A stretch of 5,558 nucleotides of DNA from Selenomonadaceae bacterium. Its GTDB lineage: Bacteria; Bacillota; Negativicutes; Selenomonadales; Selenomonadaceae. The notes below the pieces were generated by a model that worked only from the letters and a program-made list of their open reading frames with translations, made no database searches and was not told the origin of the DNA. The stretch lies in contig JAFTEG010000167.1 of assembly GCA_017453765.1 (NCBI GenBank), positions 1 to 5,558 of the forward strand, written 5' to 3'. Each line of letters starts with the position of its first letter. The first letter of the stretch is position 1. The translations under genes and the position numbers were made by a program. Positions 1-4,517 of the stretch are shown piece by piece.

Positions 1-1286
1 CCGCACCTACTCCTGCACCTGCCGCGCCTGCAAACGCACCTGCACCTACTCCCGCGCCTGCACATAAAGCACCTGCCGCGTCGAAATCTGCACCTGCCGC
101 AGGTGGTGGAGGTGGCGCCGGAGCGTCCAAAAAGGCTCACGCAAGTCAGTCCGTCCGTGTCGACATTGATAAACTCGATACGCTGATGAATTTAATGGGA
201 GAGCTTGTAGTCAACAAAGTTCGTCTTGAACAAATTGGACAGACGCACAGACTTTCCGAACTTACAGAGACGCTTGAACAAATGGACCGTGTTACTACTG
301 ACCTTCAAAATATCGTTATGAAAGTCCGCATGGTTCCCGTAAGCCAAGTGTTTAACCGTTTCCCGCGCATGGTTCGCGACGTTACCAAAGAGCTTAACAA
401 AGAAATTAACTTGACTATCGAAGGTGAAGAAACAGAGCTTGACCGTACAGTTATCGACGAAATCGGCGATCCTATCATGCACTTGCTGAGAAATTCGCTG
501 GATCACGGCGTCGAAATGCCTGATGACCGCGTTGCAAAGGGCAAGCCGCGTGTCGGTGAAGTTAAGCTGATAGCGCGTCACGAAGGTAACAACGTCGTCA
601 TTATGGTTACTGATGACGGTAAAGGCATTGACCCCGATGTTATCAGACGCAAGGCGGTTGAAAAGGGACTTTTCACGCAAGACGAAGTTGAACGCATGGA
701 CGATGCGGACGCTGTTAGAATTATTTTCTTGCCCGGCTTTTCGACGGCAGAAAAAATTTCCGATATCTCCGGACGCGGCGTCGGTATGGACGTTGTACGC
801 AGTAAGATTGAGTCTTTAAGCGGACATGTTGACGTTGAAACGCATGTTAATGAAGGCTCGGTCTTTAAAATAAAATTGCCGCTGACATTGGCGATTATTC
901 AAGCTATGTTGGTAAAAGTGCAGGAAGAAGTTTACGCCGTGCCGCTCGGTTCAATCGACAGCACGATTAACATTCAGCCGGAAGAAATTAAAACGGTACA
1001 GAATCGTGAAGTTATAGTACTGCGCGGTGAAATTATTCCTATCATTCGCATGGAACAGACGCTGTTCGTGCCGCACGTAAAAGACTCGGAAGAATTATTC
1101 GTAGTCGTAGTTCACGCAGGCGAATCTAAGGCGGGTATCGTCGTAGATAAACTTATCGGACAGCAGGAAATTGTTATAAAGACGCTCGGCAACTTGTTCA
1201 TGGGTCTTAAGATGTTCTCCGGCGCGACGGTACTCGGCGACGGACGTATTGCACTGATTTTGGACGTTGCAACGATGTTGAATTAG
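1..1286 (+). CDS. cheA: Chemotaxis histidine kinase CheA, C-terminal part (5' partial)
   Basis: CheA autophosphorylates in response to chemoreceptor state and passes the phosphate to CheY and CheB; it works in the cytoplasm in a complex with CheW and receptors. The first complete codon is at position 3, and 427 residues are visible to the TAG at 1284-1286. Residues 1-49 are an Ala/Pro- then Gly-rich linker. The P3 dimerisation domain starts near 50 (SVRVDIDKLDTLMNLMGELV). The P4 ATPase domain shows the N box (HLLRNSLDHGVE, Asn about 164), G1 (DDGKG, 204-208), F box (FLPGFST, 242-248), G2 (GRGVGMDVV, 257-265) and a GT-like box (GSVFKIKLPLTLA, 285-297). The P5 CheW-like domain runs from about 298 to the end. 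The phosphorylated His domain (P1) and the CheY-binding P2 lie upstream, outside the window. All visible ATP-site motifs are intact, so I infer an active kinase. The ATG at 186 falls inside P3 and is not the start. Confidence 0.97.
   Translation, partial: APTPAPAAPANAPAPTPAPAHKAPAASKSAPAAGGGGGAGASKKAHASQSVRVDIDKLDTLMNLMGELVVNKVRLEQIGQTHRLSELTETLEQMDRVTTDLQNIVMKVRMVPVSQVFNRFPRMVRDVTKELNKEINLTIEGEETELDRTVIDEIGDPIMHLLRNSLDHGVEMPDDRVAKGKPRVGEVKLIARHEGNNVVIMVTDDGKGIDPDVIRRKAVEKGLFTQDEVERMDDADAVRIIFLPGFSTAEKISDISGRGVGMDVVRSKIESLSGHVDVETHVNEGSVFKIKLPLTLAIIQAMLVKVQEEVYAVPLGSIDSTINIQPEEIKTVQNREVIVLRGEIIPIIRMEQTLFVPHVKDSEELFVVVVHAGESKAGIVVDKLIGQQEIVIKTLGNLFMGLKMFSGATVLGDGRIALILDVATMLN
3..119 (+). repeat. 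Low-complexity Ala/Pro/Gly linker coding repeat in cheA
   Basis: The reading frame here encodes a flexible linker dominated by Ala and Pro, ending in a Gly-rich stretch. The peptide APTPAPA occurs twice, at residues 1-7 and 14-20, encoded by near-identical DNA at 3-22 and 42-61 (period 39 bp, synonymous third-base differences). Its position before P3 fits the mobile tether that joins the P1/P2 domains to the kinase core. Such tracts often vary in length between strains; that is inference here. Confidence 0.7.
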
Positions 1287-1296
1287 TAAATAACCA

Positions 1297-1424
1297 TTAA
1301 CTAAGCGACTTAACTAAGCAACTTAGCTAAGTGATTTAACTAAGAAATTTAGCTAAGTGACTTAACTAAGCTTTGACTAAGCGATTTAACTAAGCGATTT
1401 AACTAAGCGATTTAACTAAGCGAC
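1297..1424 (+). repeat. 13-bp tandem repeat array, 10 units, in the cheA-cheW gap
   Basis: The gap between cheA and cheW consists mostly of head-to-tail copies of TTAACTAAGCGAY. Units start at 1297, 1310, 1323, 1336, 1349, 1362, 1373, 1386, 1399 and 1412. All are 13 bp except the sixth, which is 11 bp. Units 8-10 are nearly identical, while units 2-7 carry substitutions, for example TTAGCTAAGTGAT. CTTAGCTAAG at 1322-1331 is a perfect 10-bp palindrome, and the CTTAACTAAG at unit junctions is one base short of one. There are no unique spacers, so this is not CRISPR. Because each unit contains TAA and 13 is not a multiple of 3, the array closes all reading frames. Function unknown. Confidence 0.95.
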
Positions 1425-1425
1425 T

Positions 1426-1433
1426 AAAGGAGG
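1426..1433 (+). promoter_or_regulatory. Ribosome binding site of cheW with long spacing
   Basis: AAAGGAGG is a near-perfect Shine-Dalgarno directly abutting the last 13-bp repeat unit. The distance to ATG 1446 is 12 nt, longer than usual. The spacer holds CTTAACT (1434-1440), which looks like a fragment of the repeat unit, then a run of T. No nearer start codon exists, so ATG 1446 stands. Confidence 0.8.
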
Positions 1434-1445
1434 CTTAACTTTTTT

Positions 1446-1922
1446 ATGGCAAAAGATAGTGCGACAAATGATCTTGGCGATGAAAATGCCATAGACGCCG
1501 GAATGCAAGTCGTTGCCTTCAAATTGCGCGACGAAGAATATGGAGTTAATATTTTTCAGGTACAGGAAATTCGTAACCTCGTAGACATTACGCGCGTACC
1601 TTTTTCCGCCAGCTACATTAAAGGCGTTATCAATCTGCGCGGAAGTGTCTTGCCGGTAATTGACCTTAAAAAGCGGCTCGGTCTTGAGCAGACGCCGTAC
1701 ACCGACAAAACGCGTATTGTCACGGTTAAGGTAGGAGACCTGCCGGTAGGTATGCTTGTGGACGCGGTTACTGAAGTTTTAACCATTCCAACAAAGTTGG
1801 TTGATACAAAGAAGGCAATCAGTGAAAAGGATATCGGAAAATTTTTAAGCGGCATAGGCAATATGGACGGGCGTCTTGTCATTATGCTGAATTTGGAAGA
1901 AATTGTTGGCTTACCGGGATGA
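1446..1922 (+). CDS. cheW: Chemotaxis adaptor protein CheW
   Basis: CheW is the cytoplasmic scaffold that couples CheA (through its P5 domain) to methyl-accepting chemoreceptors. The product is 158 residues, typical for the family. After a short polar N-terminus (1-19), the SH3-like CheW domain spans about 20-155. Conserved family stretches are visible: QVVAFKLRDEEYGVNIFQVQEIR (21-43, where the hydrophobic strand leads into the conserved E-I-R), RVPFSASYIKGVINLRG (50-66, containing G60, N63, R65, G66) and LPVIDLKKRLGL (69-80). The start is ATG 1446, supported by AAAGGAGG upstream. It follows cheA after a repeat-filled 159-bp gap, and I see no terminator or convincing promoter in that gap, so co-transcription with cheA is likely. 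Nothing in the protein is truncated or unusual. Confidence 0.97.
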   Translation: MAKDSATNDLGDENAIDAGMQVVAFKLRDEEYGVNIFQVQEIRNLVDITRVPFSASYIKGVINLRGSVLPVIDLKKRLGLEQTPYTDKTRIVTVKVGDLPVGMLVDAVTEVLTIPTKLVDTKKAISEKDIGKFLSGIGNMDGRLVIMLNLEEIVGLPG

Positions 1923-1962
1923 TTGTTCGATAGATCTATAGATCGATTGATCGTTAGATCGA
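1923..1962 (+). repeat. GATC-containing octamer tandem repeat in the cheW-cheC gap
   Basis: Directly after the cheW stop there are five consecutive 8-bp units: TTGTTCGA, TAGATCTA, TAGATCGA, TTGATCGT and TAGATCGA. GATC appears at 1933, 1941, 1949 and 1957, exactly 8 bp apart, with a fifth copy at 1972. ATAGATCTAT (1930-1939) is a perfect palindrome. The density of GATC would make this a cluster of adenine-methylation sites if the host has a Dam-type methylase, which cannot be judged from this window. Confidence 0.85.
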
Positions 1963-1976
1963 TAGTTGTCAGATCG

Positions 1977-1994
1977 CTAGTAACTAGTAACTAG
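1977..1994 (+). repeat. CTAGTAA heptamer repeat upstream of cheC
   Basis: CTAGTAA CTAGTAA CTAG is 2.5 copies of a 7-bp unit, lying 14 bp upstream of the cheC Shine-Dalgarno (GGAGG, 2009-2013). The unit differs by one base from the CTAGTAG repeat found before the sigma factor gene. Function unknown. Confidence 0.8.
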
Positions 1995-2020
1995 CCAATC
2001 CCTAAAACGGAGGATAACTT

Positions 2021-2635
2021 ATGATTGATGAATATGACTTGACGCCAATACAAATGGACGCACTGCGTGAAATCGGCAACGTAGGCGCGGGAAATTCGGC
2101 TACTGCCCTTTCGCAAATCATAAACAAAAGAATCGATATGAACGTACCGAAAGTAGCGCTTGTGCCGATTGAAACCGTACCCGATCTTGTAGGCGGTCCC
2201 GACACGATAGTTGTAGGTATTTTCTTGAGAGTTTACGGCAAGGCGCCGGGCAACATTCTTTTCCTTATGCCGCAGAAAAGCGCCTTCTACCTCGTCGATA
2301 CGCTTATGGGCAGAGAACACGGCACGACGAAGAAATTGGACTTTATGGACGAATCGGCGCTCATGGAAATAGGCAACATACTTTCCGGCGCTTACTTGAA
2401 TGCATTTTTTAACTTTACGCATATTTCAATGTTGCCGTCAATTCCCGCTATGGCAATGGATATGGCGGGCGCAATTTTAAATATAGTGCTTGTACAGCTC
2501 GGACAAATGGGCGATCAAGCAATGGTTATCGAGACAGAATTTTTGGCAGAGGACGACGGCATTAACGGACATTTCTTCTTGGTGCCTGATCCCGGTTCGC
2601 TCGGAACCTTGATTAAGGCAGTGGGAGTTGAATAG
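2021..2635 (+). CDS. cheC: CheY-P phosphatase CheC
   Basis: CheC dephosphorylates CheY-P and, when bound by CheD, adjusts adaptation in Bacillus/Thermotoga-type chemotaxis. The product is 204 residues, the usual length for CheC and without the C-terminal FliN-like domain of FliY. Both pseudosymmetric active-site helices of the CheC/CheX/FliY family are present: ALREIGNVGAGNSATALS (14-31, Glu17 and Asn20) and ALMEIGNILSGAYLNA (113-128, Glu116 and Asn119). Because both Glu-x-x-Asn sites are intact, I infer a two-site phosphatase. The start ATG 2021 sits 7 nt after GGAGG (2009-2013). The gene ends 2 bp before cheD, so the two are tightly coupled, in keeping with their known physical partnership. 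Confidence 0.97.
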   Translation: MIDEYDLTPIQMDALREIGNVGAGNSATALSQIINKRIDMNVPKVALVPIETVPDLVGGPDTIVVGIFLRVYGKAPGNILFLMPQKSAFYLVDTLMGREHGTTKKLDFMDESALMEIGNILSGAYLNAFFNFTHISMLPSIPAMAMDMAGAILNIVLVQLGQMGDQAMVIETEFLAEDDGINGHFFLVPDPGSLGTLIKAVGVE

Positions 2636-2637
2636 TT

Positions 2638-3123
2638 ATGGCAGACCTTATCAAAGTCGGCATGGCTGACTACAAGGTCGGTCGCAGTCCGTCTACCCTA
2701 ATAAGCTACGGCTTAGGCTCGTGTATCGGCGTTTCCTTGTACGATCCACAAAAAAAAGTCGGCGGCTTACTCCACATTATGTTGCCGGACAGCACGCAGG
2801 CAAGGGCAAGTGACAATCCCGCGAAATTTGCAGATACCGGCATACCTTTAATGCTGAATGAAGTTATGGCACTGGGCGCGTCAAAAAGTCGGCTTGTAGC
2901 GAAACTTGCAGGCGGCGCGCAGATGTTTGCCTTTGCCAATGCCACTGACATTATGCGCGTAGGTACACGCAATGCGGAGGCGGTAAAGCAGATTTTACGG
3001 CGCAACGGCATTAAGGTTATCGCGGAAGATACCGGCGGCAACTACGGGCGGACTGTGCAAATTGACCTTAACACCGGCGTTTACAAAGTCAAAACCATTG
3101 ATCGCGGCGAAAAGGATATTTAG
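2638..3123 (+). CDS. cheD: Chemoreceptor glutamine deamidase CheD
   Basis: CheD hydrolyses specific glutamine side chains of chemoreceptors to glutamate and also binds CheC, stimulating its phosphatase activity. The product is 161 residues, normal for the family. The signature GLGSCIGVSLYD (25-36) contains the nucleophile Cys29, and HIMLPDS (46-52) contains the catalytic His46. The position six residues before the Cys, a catalytic Thr in the characterised Thermotoga enzyme, is Ser23 here. AGGAQMF (91-97) and the C-terminal DTGGNYGRTV stretch are also family-typical. The start ATG 2638 lies 2 bp after the cheC stop; its Shine-Dalgarno GGGAG (2623-2627) is inside the end of cheC, which suggests translational coupling and balanced CheC:CheD production. 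Confidence 0.97.
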   Translation: MADLIKVGMADYKVGRSPSTLISYGLGSCIGVSLYDPQKKVGGLLHIMLPDSTQARASDNPAKFADTGIPLMLNEVMALGASKSRLVAKLAGGAQMFAFANATDIMRVGTRNAEAVKQILRRNGIKVIAEDTGGNYGRTVQIDLNTGVYKVKTIDRGEKDI

Positions 3124-3204
3124 GTTAGGTGCCAGGTGTTAGGTGCCGGATTTTAAGTATTAGTCCAAAAACTAATTCCTGATCCCTAACCCCTAATCCC
3201 TAAC
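3124..3204 (+). repeat. 7-bp-period repeats forming a nested inverted repeat, cheD to membrane-protein gap
   Basis: The left side reads as heptamers GTTAGGT, GCCAGGT, GTTAGGT, GCCGGAT (3124-3151). The right side reads TGATCCC, TAACCCC, TAATCCC, TAAC (3180-3204). The two sides are complementary: GTTAGG 3124-3129 can pair with CCTAAC 3199-3204, and GTTAGG 3138-3143 with CCTAAC 3185-3190, leaving 8-nt strands on each side. At the tip, ATTAGT (3159-3164) pairs with ACTAAT (3171-3176) around a 6-nt loop. There is no T-run after the structure, so it is not a standard intrinsic terminator. It begins directly after the cheD stop and ends just before the next ribosome binding site. Confidence 0.75.
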
Positions 3205-3206
3205 AT

Positions 3207-3210
3207 GGAG
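3207..3210 (+). promoter_or_regulatory. Ribosome binding site supporting TTG 3220 as start
   Basis: GGAG at 3207-3210 lies 9 nt before TTG 3220. The in-frame ATGs at 3205, 3211 and 3214 overlap or crowd this site (spacing 3 nt or less) and have no other purine-rich sequence upstream, only C-rich repeats. The layout GGAGATGATGACTTTG closely resembles GGTGGTGACGACTATG before the sigma factor gene, where the start is clear. Confidence 0.6.
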
Positions 3211-3219
3211 ATGATGACT

Positions 3220-3609
3220 TTGACTAATGCTTCAATAATGTTCACGGCATTTTTAGTAAGCACCGTTTCCGTAGTCATTGTTTTTGTCGCGGGAATGACA
3301 AGCGGCGTCGTGCGTATGACAACTTTATTGACGAGAACGCTTTTCGCCTTCTTCATGGCAGGCGCGGCAAGTTACCTCGCACTCATGATTTTTGATTGGT
3401 ACTACGAAAGACAGCACAAAAAATTTATGTCCGAAGTAAGCGACGCAGAAAGTGAACCGCCTAAAGATGTCGAAGTTAATATTTCTGCCGATGCTAAGGC
3501 ACAAGCTGAAACGCCGCAATCTGCGCAACCTCAGCAACCTGCACAATCTGAACAACCTCAACAGGCTGAGCAACCTTCATTTAAGCCTATGGACTTCGGA
3601 GCGAAATAG
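3220..3609 (+). CDS. Small two-helix membrane protein with Gln/Pro/Ala-rich tail, function unknown
   Basis: I do not recognise this protein. From the preferred TTG start it is 129 residues; the ATG at 3205 would give 134. Two strongly hydrophobic segments, about residues 6-26 and 41-61, look like transmembrane helices joined by a short loop carrying two Arg residues (RMTTLLTR, 32-39). A charged stretch follows (YYERQHKKF), then a polar, acidic tail of Gln/Pro/Ala/Glu (about 72-119) ending in SFKPMDFGAK. With no signal-peptide cleavage site evident, an inner-membrane hairpin is likely. Its position between cheD and the flagellar sigma factor suggests a motility-related role, but only by context. 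Base composition and codon use look like its neighbours. The Gln/Pro tail is low complexity and probably disordered. Confidence 0.85.
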   Translation: MTNASIMFTAFLVSTVSVVIVFVAGMTSGVVRMTTLLTRTLFAFFMAGAASYLALMIFDWYYERQHKKFMSEVSDAESEPPKDVEVNISADAKAQAETPQSAQPQQPAQSEQPQQAEQPSFKPMDFGAK

Positions 3610-3616
3610 AGGTTAT

Positions 3617-3630
3617 CTAGTAGCTAGTAG
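3617..3630 (+). repeat. CTAGTAG heptamer repeat upstream of sigD
   Basis: Two perfect tandem copies of CTAGTAG lie 7 bp after the stop of the membrane-protein gene. The unit is one base away from the CTAGTAA repeat before cheC. Confidence 0.65.
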
Positions 3631-3652
3631 CGGTTAGATTGTAAATTTTTAA

Positions 3653-3666
3653 TTACGCCTTACGCA
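3653..3666 (+). repeat. TTACGCM heptamer repeat upstream of sigD
   Basis: TTACGCC followed by TTACGCA forms two tandem 7-bp units just upstream of the sigD ribosome binding site. On its own this could be chance; it is listed because the same 7-bp period recurs in the other gaps. Confidence 0.45.
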
Positions 3667-3674
3667 TTAAAAAC

Positions 3675-3681
3675 GGTGGTG
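3675..3681 (+). promoter_or_regulatory. Ribosome binding site deciding the sigD start
   Basis: GGTGGTG ends 6 nt before ATG 3688, and its GGTGG core (3675-3679) is 8 nt from it. The in-frame GTG codons at 3676 and 3679 are part of this element rather than start codons, so the protein should begin at ATG 3688. Confidence 0.75.
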
Positions 3682-3687
3682 ACGACT

Positions 3688-4443
3688 ATGGAAAGCAACG
3701 AGAAAAAAATTGACGTGACAGAACTTTGGAAACAATATAAAATAAATAAATCGGTAGCACTTAGAAATAAATTGGCGGAAATGTACCTGCCGCTTGTTAA
3801 AATCGTCTGCGGAAGGCTTGCCGTAAGTCTGCCGCCGCATTTGGACAGAGACGACCTTTTAAGCAGCGGTTTTTTCGGCTTATTGGACGCGATAGACCGT
3901 TTTGACATAAACCGCAATGTAAAATTTGAAACCTACGCCGGAGTCAGAATACGCGGCTCAATGTTAGACTACCTGCGCTCAAAAGATTGGATACCCGTTA
4001 CAATGCGCCAAAAAATTCGGCGCTACGAACAGACGGTTTACAGATTGGAATCCGAATTGGGCAGAAGTGCTACCGATAAAGAAGTTGCAGAGGCACTTGG
4101 AATAACGCTTGACGAACTGCAAACGCTGGTAAGTCAATGCAACGCGGCTACGGTTATACCGCTGGAAGAATATATAAAGGCTGATTCGCCTGAATCGATT
4201 GACGCAAACCCTTCAGATACGGCAGAATTTTTGGAGCTGAAAGACACTTTGTCGAGAGCCATTGACCGTCTGCCGGAAAAAGAAAGAATAGTTGTATCGC
4301 TTTATTACTACGAAGAATTGACGCTGAAAGAAATTAGTCTGATATTAAAATTGAGTGAAGCGCGAATATCGCAACTTCACACTAAGGCAATTTTCAGAAT
4401 GCGCGGCTACTTGGCAAGAGCTAAGGAAAATATGGAAATGTAA
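3688..4443 (+). CDS. sigD: Flagellar RNA polymerase sigma factor (SigD/FliA/WhiG family, sigma-28)
   Basis: This alternative sigma factor directs RNA polymerase to late flagellar, motility and chemotaxis promoters. The product is 251 residues, typical for the family. Region 2 (about 28-98) shows the polymerase-binding and -10 recognition segments, including DDLLSSGFFGLLDAIDRFD (55-73) and FETYAGVRIRGSMLDYLRS (80-98). The WIPVTMRQKIRR stretch (101-112) leads into region 3 (about 108-170, with the SATDKEVAEALGIT element). Region 4 (about 190-243) starts at LPEKERIVVSLYYYEE and has a helix-turn-helix at LTLKEISLILKLSEARISQLH (211-231). An extended reading frame from GTG 3676 is possible, but the Shine-Dalgarno supports ATG 3688. 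No anti-sigma factor (FlgM) gene is in the window. It is probably co-transcribed with the chemotaxis genes upstream. Confidence 0.97.
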   Translation: MESNEKKIDVTELWKQYKINKSVALRNKLAEMYLPLVKIVCGRLAVSLPPHLDRDDLLSSGFFGLLDAIDRFDINRNVKFETYAGVRIRGSMLDYLRSKDWIPVTMRQKIRRYEQTVYRLESELGRSATDKEVAEALGITLDELQTLVSQCNAATVIPLEEYIKADSPESIDANPSDTAEFLELKDTLSRAIDRLPEKERIVVSLYYYEELTLKEISLILKLSEARISQLHTKAIFRMRGYLARAKENMEM

Positions 4444-4453
4444 CGCCGCGTTT

Positions 4454-4479
4454 TAACATAAACTAAAATTCTTCGATAA
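4454..4479 (+). promoter_or_regulatory. Possible weak sigma-28 promoter before fapA
   Basis: TTCGATAA at 4472-4479 matches six of eight positions of the sigma-28 -10 element GCCGATAA. A TAAC at 4454-4457, one base off the TAAA of the -35 element, lies 14 nt upstream, within the usual range. It sits in the 74-bp sigD-fapA gap, so fapA could be directly activated by the sigma factor encoded just before it. The -35 mismatch and the AT-rich context make this tentative. Confidence 0.25.
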
Positions 4480-4502
4480 TTTGTTGAAAAAATTTTTTAT
4501 GA

Positions 4503-4510
4503 AAGGCGGG
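4503..4510 (+). promoter_or_regulatory. Ribosome binding site deciding the fapA GTG start
   Basis: AAGGCGGG, an imperfect Shine-Dalgarno, precedes GTG 4518 by 7 nt. The reading frame has a TGA at 4500-4502 and no start codon between it and GTG 4518, so GTG is the most upstream possible start. The ATG at 4499 is in a different frame. Confidence 0.7.
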
Positions 4511-4517
4511 ATACAAA

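Noticed and set aside
192..680. 162-codon minus-strand frame over cheA
   Set aside because: It mirrors the well-conserved P3/P4 region of CheA on the other strand, has no recognisable domain, and is best explained by codon composition.
1297..1424. CRISPR array or plasmid-type iteron origin
   Set aside because: Units are 13 bp and contiguous without unique spacers, and no Cas or replication initiator gene is nearby; the array sits between two chemotaxis genes.
1991..2422. 143-codon minus-strand frame over cheC
   Set aside because: It is a shadow of cheC, with no family resemblance.
3184..3204. Telomere-like CCCTAAC repeat
   Set aside because: Only three copies, inside a bacterial operon, paired with complementary repeats on the other side of the gap; nothing suggests a chromosome end.
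3124..3204. Intrinsic terminator after cheD
   Set aside because: The stems are interrupted and no T-run follows; the next gene begins at once on the same strand.
3452..3637. Leu/Asn-rich overlapping + strand frame
   Set aside because: It is the out-of-frame reading of the Gln/Pro-rich tail of the membrane protein; its regularity comes from the codon repeat.
3676..3687. GTG 3676 as the sigma factor start
   Set aside because: It lies within the GGTGGTG ribosome binding site and adds only four residues not expected in the family; ATG 3688 is well spaced.
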